Shown here piece by piece: positions 48,062 to 59,449 of a stretch of DNA of 64,000 bases (positions within the stretch are counted from its first letter, which is position 1; each line of letters begins with the position of its first letter). The DNA lies in NCBI RefSeq assembly GCF_001411555.2, contig NC_049903.1:12086362-12150361 (forward strand), written 5' to 3'. The notes under the pieces were generated by a model that had not been told where the DNA came from, made no database searches, and saw only the letters and a list, made by a program, of their open reading frames with translations. Both the position numbers and the translations under genes were made by a program. The DNA is from Juglans regia. Taxonomy: Eukaryota; Streptophyta; Magnoliopsida; Fagales; Juglandaceae.

Positions 48062-48312
48062 ACTTAGATGAGATGAAATTTTATAAAAAATAATTGAAAG
48101 AGAGAAATAGTTAAATAAAAAATATTATAAAATTAAAATATTATAAGACACTTAGATTATAATTTTATAATATTATTTTTATTTTGAAATTTAAAAAGAT
48201 AAATTATATTTTATTTGAAATTTGAAATTTTGAGAAAGTTGTAATGATTATTTTAAAAGTTTTGTATTTCAGTTATGTTTAAAAAAGAGATGGGATATGA
48301 TATGAAAATTTT
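48062..48312. mobile_element. Degenerate family A MITE in the Helitron
   Basis: The reversed family A interior is recognisable (GAGATGAAATTTTATAAAAA, then AATATTATAAAATTAAAATA, then GTTGTAATGATTATTTTAAA). Ends are eroded. Another partial piece lies at about 48455-48600. Confidence 0.5.
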
Positions 48313-48949
48313 GGAATAAAATCTATTTTCAAATAGACTTTTATTTGAAAATAAGTAAGGGATGAACAGTGTTCTTATCAATTTCTTTCTCACTTTTTTC
48401 CTGTTTTTCTCATCAAATTCAGTTCTCTTATGTTTTTGCTCTTTTGCCGATTAGGTGAGTTTGGATACTGAGATTTTTTTTTTATAGGTTAGATCCTAAT
48501 TGAGATGAGATTAGTTTAATTGAAAATGAAAAGTTAAATAAAATATTGTTAAAATATTATTTTTTAATATTATAGAAACATTAACCTTTTAAACAATAGA
48601 TTTTAGTAAGCTTAACCAAACAATATTTTATTTTTAGTAAAAAAAATAATCTTAATTTGCTTATAGATGTTACATTTCATTTAAGTGCATTCAATTCTTG
48701 AGTTTGCTGCCTAACAAGATCCAAGATTCTCACTATTGGATATAATCATTGATATTAAGATTTATAATATGAGATAAAAAGGGAAATTAGTCAAAAATTC
48801 TTACTCATATGCTGCTTGTGATAATATGATGATTTACTTTATACGATAATTCTATCTAAAGTTGGTCAAATCTTATTATCTATTATACATCTCACAGTAT
48901 TTAATAGTAGATAATTGGACACACGTGCAGCACACGTTGCCCTAACTAG

Positions 48950-50918
48950 TTTATATATATAGGGCGGCAAAGCAACGGAGTTGTTAGGTGTTCTTATTAA
49001 TTAAGACGTGATAGATAGGTTTCTGTTTTCTTTTATCTTTATTTAGCATAACAATGGAGTTTTATTTGTTAGGTGTTCTTATTCATGTGGTCTATCTAGC
49101 TATCTATTTCCCATGCATTGGTTTGGTTCCTTTTCACAAGTAATTGCATGCATGTCTTGGCTTTCTTTTCTGACTTCTAACTTCCTTCGATTACTCCGCC
49201 ATTGACTTACACAAGTGCTCATGGTTACTTTGACCAACTTGAGATTTTGAAGTCACAAGTATTAACACGTGTTATTGATGACCAAATATCCCCCTTTTTT
49301 TTTTCCTTATGGTAATTAATGTCCTTGAGTTTTCATTTGTCAACTTTTAAAAAAGTTCAATACATGCACCCCCTATGTGCATTGATTGGACCCCAATCCC
49401 TTTTGGAGCATTGAACTTGCCTTTTAACTTCATGTCAATGAATAAAATTGGTGTGTTTCATCTGAGAAAGGTCACATGCAAAGTTTGTATTGGCTATTGG
49501 GTAACCACCGATTGCCTAGCCATATGTACTGTATTGAGAAAACCAACAAACTCTTTAAAACACTAAGATCTAGATCTAGGGAGGGGAAAAAAAACGATTT
49601 TAGCCAAGAATATTCTAAAGCCAAAATCATATTTGAAGGGATAAAATATCACAATTCATAGTTGGATCTAGCCTATCAAGTCACCACTAAAAATAACTAA
49701 AAAATAAGAAAGAGACAAAAAAAGATATGAGCATGCAAATGTTAGGAGGGATCGGAGGCCAAAGAGAGCAAGTTAGACATGTCAAGTGACTCAAGTCACC
49801 TCATGGTAGGAGATTAGAAAAAAGAGAGGGATCAGACAACTTTAAAAGGATCTTCTTCTTCTACAACAGAAGAGGCTCTCAACTTCTATTTGCTCATTTT
49901 CTTCTTCAACCCCGGAAATAAGCGCTCCAGAGGGAATTTTTTCTCCAATAAATGGATCTCCAGCTTTTTTTGTGCAATTAGATATGAGGGACCACGAGTG
50001 ACTGTAAACAAATACATTATAGTGGAAACTTCTCTCCCTAAACTCTAGTGGATGTAGGCCTAGTGCCTAACCACATAAATCTTTGTGTTCATCTATTTTT
50101 ACTTTCTCTGCACTTATGTTTTCTATTCATCGCCATGGACGTACGCATTGCCACCGTACAGCTGTATAAGAACACTACCGAGGGCTCCAAACAATACCGA
50201 TTAAGGCCTTGTCAACTCAGTGGGCCGGAAATGACTATTTTTCTTCTTTTGGCCTGTTGTGCGATTTTTCCAGCATTAACACATATATGATTCACGAGTT
50301 ATTCTATTCTCAAGTCAGTTTATAGAGCATGTTATCAACATTACTTAAATGATAAAATTTGATTAGTAAGATTCAAGTTTTAAAATTTATAAATTATGTC
50401 ATATAAGCACTTCTTCACTACACATGACTGAATTGATAATATAATTTTTTTCACAATCCACTCGGCAAATAAATTTACGCACGCACGAAAAAGTACAAAA
50501 ATGTGAATAACTCTTTTAGCTTGAAGGTAACAACACGGCTTAACTTACTACAAATGCACTATGTATAATCGTATATATCATAAACTATTCTCAAGCTTAT
50601 GATTAAAAATTGTGTTTTAATTACCATGACAAAGAAATCAATTTTTCTCTCCATTGCAAATATTATGGCTAGTAACATGTAAAAAAATATAACTTATATA
50701 ATAATATTGAATTATATCCAAAGTTTGGTTGATTTTTGGATGATAGGTCATCAATTGCATCAATTTTTTCAACAGGCCATGCACGGTCCAACGAGGTACA
50801 ACGTTTGACTGGAAAGATCAACAAGGCACAAAGCATAATATTACCTGATCACCACTTTCTTATAACATTTTTTCCCCTATAATTGATAATTGAAGACGAA
50901 TTTGGTAATTGACACTTA
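48950..50918. other. Spacer, no supported gene
   Basis: No coding that I can support. ORFs of 60-80 codons near 49375-49661 and 50048-50290 lack any recognisable features or splice context. Confidence 0.45.
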
Positions 50919-51502
50919 AAGCCTCATTTGTTTTTGTAAATGAGATAAGATGAGATAAGATTTTTTTATATATGTGTGAATAATATTGAGATATGTGAAT
51001 TGAGATGAGATGAGATAGTTTTGTTAAAATATATGTTTGTTTATAGAGATGAGATGAAAATGTTTTGATTTTTTTATATAAAGAAGAAAAATTGGGATCC
51101 GCTAATAATTGTTTTTTTTTTTGGTTAATATTTTATGAAATAGTATTTGAAAAAGTGGGACCCACTAGCAACTTTTTGTGTATATTTATTACCGAAAGAT
51201 GAGCACGGGAGAGAGAAAGGAATATTTGCCTCTGGGATCCACTAATATTTATCACTAGGACCCACTCTGTAAACGGTATTGTGCTAATAGATGAACACGA
51301 GAGAGAGAAATAGTATGGCTCCACTGGCAGCTTTTTTTGTGTATAATACAGTTGATGAATAGTGATAAAATAATAAGAGATGAAATGAGATAAGATAAGA
51401 TGAGATAAAAAATTAGTGTTTGTTTTCAAAGAATATTTGACCGTACAAAACTTAGAAAAATTTTCCAAATTTTATATTTCATCTCTAAAAGCAAACGAGG
51501 CC
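50919..51502. mobile_element. Tourist-like MITE, 584 bp
   Basis: The left end is AAGCCTCATTTGTTTTTGTA; the reversed right end is GGCCTCGTTTGCTTTTAGAG. TTA flanks both sides (50916-50918 and 51503-51505), which fits PIF/Harbinger. The interior has repeated GATAAGATGAGATAAGAT words. Confidence 0.75.
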
Positions 51503-51723
51503 TTAATTAGCTGGTCAAAACGATAAGGGAGGAAAAAAAAAAATCATAGCATACGTGCCTTTTCCAAGTGTGCATCATGTGGGCTTCACCTCTGTTTCGT
51601 GACTAATTGTTTTATAACCCGTATATTTTGGAGTCTTCTAAATTGTAAGGATATACTTAGAAAATTTAAATTTATAATACAAATTTGGATTCAATTCTTT
51701 TCAAAGTTATTAATTGAATGTAT

Positions 51724-51884
51724 ACAGTTATAAAGAAATTTTGTAAAAGTAAACTTATAAATTGACGTGACTTCGTGTGATTTATTAGATTTATTTTATA
51801 ATAAAAATAATTTTACAATCTAACATATCGTATTAAGCCACGCCAAGTTGTTAGTTTATATTTGTAAAATCATTTTATGACTAA
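51724..51884. mobile_element. Family B MITE
   Basis: The ends CAGTTATAAAGAAATTTTGT and, reversed, TTAGTCATAAAATGATTTTA, with the AATAAAAATAATTTTACAAT core shared with the copy at 15887. Confidence 0.6.
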
Positions 51885-52318
51885 AAGTATTTCTTAAGTC
51901 ATTATAGAAGAGACACTATACACACTATTGATGTAGTAAAATTTATATTGCAAATTAAATCATGTCATATCAGTGATGTTACAAATATAATCTTTCTTCA
52001 TTTCAGTTCAAATCAAGTAATTTTTTTTTTTCTGAATTATCAAATCAAGTAATTGATTGTTCATTACACAAGCGTAAACAAGCCGAGTTCGAACGAGTAA
52101 GAAGTGATTTAAGATTTTTTTCATTTAATTTTTACTTCTTTTTCAAGTTGAGCTTGCGTTATACTTGATTTTGATAAAGTAGGATTATTTATATCATATC
52201 TTATATGTTTATTTACTAATTTTGATAAACAAATTCTGATTTCCTTTTTAGTATCATTATGAAGTTGATATATACATATATCAATCATTATATTTGTAAA
52301 GATTTGAAAAATAGGTAT

Positions 52319-55300
52319 TATCACGCCCTGCACCTAGAGGGTTAGGAAGTGAGTTTATGCGACTTAAAATCAAAGCCCAACCATACAAGTATAAACTCCA
52401 TATAATATAGGAAAAAGCTCTATAACATGTGAAACTTATTTATTTTGAAAAAATACGTTCCTATAGAATAAAGAATCCCCTAAAATCTCAATAAATGCAT
52501 CATTATTTTAAAATGGTGCATTTGTTTTTATTATTTCAAAAGAAAATAACTAATTTATTGAATAAAGTCCTCTAATGATCTCTTGTACCTCTTATGCACT
52601 TGTTCCATAATGCTAAACTAATCTTGCCCTTCCTATTCTTGATCTTTAGTTGGAACTTCAAAGCCATCTGAAAAATATTGAATATAAACGGATGAGTTAT
52701 CAATAACTCAATAAGCAATGAACATATACTAGTGTGTAAACATGAATCAGTTATAAAATACAGAACAAAACATAAGCTCAACATAACAGAGTGATATTTC
52801 ATAAACATTAATTTACAACAATAATAAAGACAAAAGACATTTGACATAAGTATAACTGGAATTACATCATAACATAATAGAGGCTATGTTTACCCTGTAG
52901 TTGGATTGTGTAAACATCGACAGCAAACCAAGCAAAACATAAGTGAAATCTCCATCTTTTAAACTCACGTGTTGTGATGCTCCCAACCTTCGCTCGGGAT
53001 GGATTAGAGAATTAGAGTGTTGAGATGTGTAACATAAGGTTACATACTCCCATTCATGACAGTTAATATGAAATGCATCTGGCAATATGCAATAACTGCA
53101 GCGGAATAAGAGCGACTAAATAAAATTTATGCTAGGATAAACTAAAACATCTCAATTTCATTTATAACCATCATTAGTTCAAAACATAAGGTAGTATAAT
53201 TTTAGTACAATTATTCTTGCTAAGAAGTCTCTATGGCTAAATCAGCTACTTCATGCATTCTAAATCATGAATGGTTAGGGTTATAAACATCAAGATGAGG
53301 TCCAATCTTTCATCAAGGTCTGGCTCCTCTTCAATCTATTAGATTCACTGGTCCATCTTCGTCAAGTCCTAACACAACTTCTATTATTCTGAGTGGAATG
53401 ATAGTGAGTCTGCAAGAGGGTGAAATTTACTTGAAATTTCAGTAAGTTAGACAGCCAACATGCATAAAGATAAATTATGCGTGATGAATGATAAATATGA
53501 AATGTATGCGATGCAGGAAAAAAAACTAGTATATGTCTCCCATCTATATTCCTTAACATTTTCAGAAAATTGAGACACATTTTCTTATAAAGAAATTTTT
53601 TCACTTCAACTGTAAAAAATATAATTTCATCATAACGTTTCATCATTATTAGCAATTCTCATTTAATCATAACATTAACATCATAACGTGTGGTATCTTC
53701 ACAATTCAACATATGCAACGTGAGTACTTGCTAGTGACTGTAATACAACTCATATTGAAACTATGTTGTCTGCAGACTCGTTCTCAATGCATTGGTATTA
53801 TAACATAATATTATCATAACATGTGCACCCACCAGCCTTAGGTGTCATAACATTTGATTTCGCTCCGGCGTTCTTTAAAAAGAACCAATTTGAAGCTCGT
53901 TGGTTGTTCTTTGTGAACCTAGGGATTATCACTTCATTTTTTTATCACTCCAGAGTGGACAAAAGAGTTCAATTAAGATAATTCCCCATCATATCATTTG
54001 GGGTCGTGACAAAATTATTTTCATACTATGCTTGAAAATTTTAGTTCATGACATGTGCATATATAGCAAACTCTCATGTGAAAATGACGTTTATATGCAT
54101 TATGCTAAAATGATAAAAATTTCACATGTCATATAAGAAAGTAGTCATGTACTCAATGTATCATATAACATAATATTTCATGTTCAAAATGACAATTATA
54201 ACATGAATATAGCATTTATCAATAAATTATAAATAACTTATCGATGCGTAAGTTAGAAGCTAACTTACAAGTTGCCCGAGTTTGGAAAGTTTGGAAAAAT
54301 GTATCGGCTGTAATCAAAGTTGTGCTAAGATAGGATTTGAACTACTATAGAAGATGTTCATAATCAAAAGGTTTCAAAAATAGATATTTACAAAAATATC
54401 CTTAAACTATCAAAAATTACCACTACAACCCTAATTTTTCACTATTCGTAACCTCACTCTAAATTTAACCAAATTTCATAGAACTCATATTTTGTATATT
54501 CTAAAACCATATATGCTCTTGGAATTCCAAAAATCAAAGTGGAACTAGCCCAAATATATTAAACTTGTGGCATGCAGTCTAGTTGATGTTTAAGTGTAAT
54601 TTCAACTATTGATCACTATGAATGCATGCATATTTAATTTTCTTTAATTAAAAATAATCACTATAACCCTTAAAGATATGTTAAAAGCTTAATCTTGGGG
54701 TTCATCTCGATACTTAATCATGGTTAAAAACCTTAATTTCTATTAAACTAGTCCTTAAGCATGCATGATATCTCTTAATCTTTTTCATCAAAAGTCTCAA
54801 AAATTAGAATTAAATCATGCATTTATCTTCTTATCTCAATCACAAGGTTTTCTAAATACTCATATTTCAAGTTTAGGTGAAATAAATCAAAACTCCATAA
54901 GTTAAGCATGATTTAATCAAATCGTGCATGCTTTGATGATCAACACAATATAGAATTAAAACTTATTATGGCATACTTTTGATCTCAAAATCAAACCTTC
55001 AAACATCATTCTAAGACATTTATACATCATATCAAAATATGCTAAGACATGCCATAGCTAAAATTCTCACTTAAAACAATTTAAACACTTAATCCACATC
55101 CTTAATGAACTCGGTTTTGAATTAAGCGTGATAACATTTTCTAAACTCATCCAAAAATCACTTCAATACTTAAAAGCAACACATAATATGTAAACTAAGA
55201 TCTAGGACAAGAAAACTTACAATTTCCGTGGCCCTCTAAAGCTCCCAATACAAGAACTCTCAACAATCTTCCCAAGAATACTCAAGAACATTCGATTTCC

Positions 55301-57660
55301 ACTCACTTGCACTCTGAGAGGAGAAGAGCTCTCAAGAACTCAAGAGGAGTTTGAAGAAAAGGTGTGGAGGAAATGAAGGAGTGAGGGGGGTTTTTATAGT
55401 GCTCAAGAGTAAGGGTGTTAGCCGGTCGGTTCAGACCGAAGTTGATCTGGTCCGGTCTCGATCCCGGTCCAAGAAATAGAGGATCGAAGTTGGTCCGATC
55501 CGGTCTCGGTTTAGGGGTTTTCCCACCCCAGACCGGACCAGATCGGACCGAATTAAAAAAATATTATTTATATAATAATTGTATAATTTATTATGTAATT
55601 TTGATGTAACCTATCACCATTAAAAATATAAAATTTCAAATATGTTATTAACAAATTAATATTCTATCAATTAACTAATGTATAATATCAATTAACTAAT
55701 TATATAGTAATTATATAAGTTAATAATGTAATTTTCATCTAATTTATTATCATTGACCATATAAATTATTTTTTTATTAAGTTAGTTGCATAATCTATAT
55801 GAATAATTCACTTAATTTTAATTTAGTATTTTAAATAATTTATTATTATTATTTTATTTAAAAAAATAAAAAAATAATTGGGTCGGACCGACTGAACTGA
55901 TAGCTATTGGTTTGGTCCGGTTCCTAGGGATGTTGGGTCCAATCCGGTCCAAGGAAAATGATGATTGAACCTTGAGTCAAGAGGGGAGAGGATGCCGGCC
56001 ATGGTTTATGATGATTGGGTGGAGTGGGTGGTGGGTAATGAGTGCCACCAAGTCTGTTGTGTGTGTCATCCTTGTGCAGTGAATAGTGCCCTAAAAACCA
56101 CCATGATCTCATCAAGTCAGGTGCTGCAAAGAGGCTAGGGGGTGCAGAGTTTCCATGGTGTAGAAAAGAAAAGAAAATAAAAGAAAAAATAAAACCAAGG
56201 TATGATACCATGCCATGATGTGTCGGTTAGGTATTTTAAAAAAATCTGGCAGTTTTTCAATTTATTCTTGCATCATCTTTGTTTTATCTACATGACTGAT
56301 TTGTGCAAATATCATGATACTCCTTGAAAACTTTTCCAGGTGGTAGAAGGTGGAGGGTTGGCTGCCATGTGATGATAGAGTGACAGATCAAAGAAGAAGG
56401 TGAAATGGAGATGGTTGCCGAGTGGTGTTTTGCACAAAAAGCCAATCAGTTTTGGCTTTATTTAGGGTGGCTTGGAGTCATGGTTCACCATGATGACTGG
56501 AGGGGCTCTTGGGAATTGGAGGAGAATGGAGGTGGTGTGTGGTGGTGGCTCAGCCATGAGCAGAAGTGCAACCAAAACACAAGTCATTCGTTTTCCATCT
56601 AACTAGTGTTTAGGTGCATTCGGTTTGGGGTGTTTTGTTTGATTCTTGGAACCAATTTCTTCTACCACTAGGTCTGCCTTGAGAATGATATTTTGAGGGG
56701 ATGAAAGACAATAATGCCCTTGAGAAAAAGGCAAAAAAAGATTGGACTAAGGGCTATTTAGTCCATTGCACACAAGGGCACAAGTGTGATTGGTGTGGAT
56801 TTAAGGTTTTGACATATCATTAACCTTAATTACATGTGTGGAGATTTATCTAAAGTTCTAATATGATCTAAGAATGATGAAATAGAATAATAAAACAAGA
56901 AAATGTCAGATAAAAAAGGTGAGAAATAATTAAAAAGAAAATTAAGCTTAAAACATGGTTTAAAGATCACTAATCATGGATAAGTTGATCCATGCTCTTA
57001 ACCCAAGTTCAAAACTTAATTTTGGGTCCAAAGAATTCCTTAGGGGTGTGGGGCACAATGTAGGTTTGAGGAAACCAATGATATAGTGTATGTGAGTTTC
57101 AATTAGAAGTGGGAAAATGCAAGACAATATTTTAGGCCTTGTTGGGCTTAAAAATGCCATGAGAGTGAGTTGCATGGTTCATGGGCTTTGGGTGTGGGTT
57201 GATGAGAGGCCTCAAGATCCACAACAAAGGGGCTTGAAAGGTTTGATTTAACGTAAATGGACTTTGGGTCAAAACTAACATCAAGTTAGGCCAAAAATGT
57301 TTTATGCCTTCCTCACACTTGGGCCAAGTCTTTTTAAGGCTAACCCACCAAGATTTAAACTCTTATAAGGCTTCTAAGTGTCGGCTCATAACATTTTAAA
57401 GGGACTTAAGTGAAGCACTAATGAGCTTGCTTACTAAATTGCTCAAGCTTAACTCTCACGTTTAACAACTAATGACTCTAAGCGCCATAGTTTAATGGAC
57501 AAAATAAACATAACTAACTCCCAAAGAAAAAAATATATAATTATAATAATAATTTTCATGCTAAAAAGAAATAAAGCCCAAAAATATAATATAGTATCAT
57601 AATCTTATTCTAAGGGAGATTAAGGGTGAATCCTAATGGATAATTAGGCAGGGTGTTACA
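52319..57660. mobile_element. Large LTR-type non-autonomous repeat, about 5.3 kb
   Basis: The left end TATCACGCCCTGCACCTAGA followed by GGGTTAGGAAGTG resembles the repeat start at 17041. The right end GGATAATTAGGCAGGGTGTTACA fits an LTR end. No gag or pol domain is found in any frame. A promoter-like TATAAAAACCCCCCTCAC lies on the minus strand near 55400. No target duplication is clear, so this may be two merged or nested copies. Confidence 0.45.
55410..55975. mobile_element. hAT-like MITE rich in CCGGTC words
   Basis: It begins TAAGGGTGTTAGCCGGTCGG. GGTCCGGTCTCG-like words crowd the left side (55428-55550), and TCGGACCGACTGAACTGA and TTGGTCCGGTT the right. The middle is AT-rich. CTCAAGAG (55402-55409) and GTCAAGAG (55976-55983) may be an 8-bp duplication. 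The right limit is less certain. It is nested in the large LTR-type repeat. Confidence 0.5.
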
Positions 57661-58544
57661 CGTGCCAAGTGTGCACACATGAAAGACCCATTCAAAAAAC
57701 TACATCGTGTCCAAAGTAGGTGTACCAACATAAATTTTGGTATCAACATATAACATTGCCCACAGTTTTACGCTTGTGGTAAGGTCAGGACCGAAACATA
57801 AATATAATGTCATGCTAAATGGTTTTTAGTTTCAATATCATATTATAACAAAGCACTAAGTAGATAAGTATCATATACATTTATAATCATATAAAAGTTC
57901 CAAACTTCCTATTTGCTCTTTATACAATTAAGAACAGAATAACAAAATTGTCCATGTCTATACCATTCATGTCAAGAATATTTTATTTTTTATTCATATA
58001 CGAAGAATAGTACAGAAAATAATCAAGATTATTTTCATAACAAAATGGGCAGATATTTCATAAAATCAATCTGAATTAGTTTTTAGGAAAAGTTTAAGCA
58101 TAGAATCACCGCTTACCTAACTTTTGCAGTATATTATCTAAACTTTGAACTTGAACAATGGCAGTATCATGACCTAATCTCGAAAATATTACTAATATAT
58201 TAATAACTCATACGAATATAAGATCAACTTAACTAATAAAATTTTATAGCATAAACTACAGCTCAATATGAGCCGATAAATGGCACATACACAAAATAGT
58301 TCATCATTGATGCCTCAGGTTTATAATAGCATAAGTACATTGTCCAAAACACACACTCCACCAATAGATTATCCCAATAACCTCATTGATTCACTTAAAA
58401 TTCACCACAACACATGTTACTATTTACAATCTTATTCACCAACAACTCACATTTTAAGTTCATCTCCTCCTCCGTCCATGACATTACAAACAGGTGATTC
58501 TCCAATCATCAAGCAGCGGCGGGGGCGCTAGATGTCCCACTGCG
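57661..58544. other. Repeat-like spacer, no gene seen
   Basis: Continuation of repeat-like DNA. A GGATATTACAGGG end-like sequence at about 58883 hints that an outer, older LTR-type copy may span this part. Confidence 0.35.
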
Positions 58545-58744
58545 GCTTCGTTTGGATCTCAAACTCATCTCAACCCATCTCAATTCATCATTACAATTTT
58601 TTCAAATCTCAATACAAAATATAATAAATAATTTAATTTGTTCAAATTTTAAAATAATAATAATATTAAAAAATAATATTCTAATAATATTTTATTATCT
58701 TAACTCAACTCAACTTAACTCACTTCAACATCTAAACACAACTT
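58545..58744. mobile_element. Family A MITE
   Basis: The ends GGCTTCGTTTGGATCTCAAA and, reversed, AAGTTGTGTTTAGATGTTGA, with the typical interior (TACAAAATATAATAAATAAT). Confidence 0.75.
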
Positions 58745-59371
58745 GAGAGAGAGAATTAGCGTCGAGCGAGATAAGAAATAAAGGGAAAACCCTTTTCAGT
58801 CAAACGGTACGTTTTTTATTTTTTATTTTTTTTTCATCACTTAAAAAGAGAGGGTCAAGTCTCCCTTCTTGTGATTGGGCCGGATATTACAGGGTATTAG
58901 AAATATGATTTTTTTTTTCTTTGAACATTTAAAATATCCTAATTATAAATATAAAAACAATTTATTCAAGTTAATACTAGTCCAGTCGATATTTTATTTT
59001 TGGCGACTGCAGTCTGCTGCCAGGCCGGCCACCGTTGGGCACAGGCCAAATGCTATTTATTTTATATTTATTTTTAAATTTTTTTAAAAAATAAAAAATA
59101 TCAATATATTAATAATTATTTCTTTAATCATTAATTTTTTTTTAAAAAAAATTAAATATATGATCAACATAGTAATTATAATTTTATATTTATAGATGAT
59201 TCATTTATTAAATGAGTTGAAGTAAATTCAAGTTTATCCTTGCCGATTTCAAACTATTAGTAGAATAATTTTATACAAGTTATCGCTCGACCGATCTATA
59301 CCTTGCACGTACACAAAATTATTTAACCATAGCTCCATATTTATCGTTCTTTACCGCATCAAAATTTTCTG
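58745..59371. other. Spacer and probable promoter of the L18a-like gene
   Basis: AT-rich, with a short GC-rich patch near 59010. No clear TATA box or coding can be supported. Confidence 0.35.
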
Positions 59372-59449
59372 TTGCTGGGGAGGCGAACGCTAAACCAGAG
59401 CCCCAAAAAAAAATCCCTAACCCCCCAATCCAAATCGCTACTCAAAACA

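Larger units (their letters stand above)
46479..48949 (+). mobile_element. Non-autonomous Helitron, 2.47 kb
   Basis: The 5' end TCTACTTATATATAAAGGGC follows a host A. The 3' end is CCCTAACTAG followed by a host T, with a small upstream hairpin ACGTG-CAGCA-CACGT ending 14 bases before the end. TC...CTRR ends and insertion between A and T are the Helitron hallmarks, and the flanks rejoin as a (TA)n run. No Rep/helicase is seen. It carries a GC-rich segment (46600-46960), a nested MITE and family A debris. Confidence 0.8.

Noticed and set aside
50048..50290. Hydrophobic 80-codon ORF
   Set aside because: No recognisable family, weak start context and isolated; probably chance.
55924..56211. 95-codon minus-strand ORF with a signal-like N-terminus
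   Set aside because: It lies across the border of a MITE and a repeat, with no family match that I recognise.
59372..59449. In-frame upstream ATG giving 26 extra residues on the L18a-like protein
   Set aside because: The extension is Lys/Ser-rich and unlike the family; MSEDGKGRG at 59450 matches the usual start.
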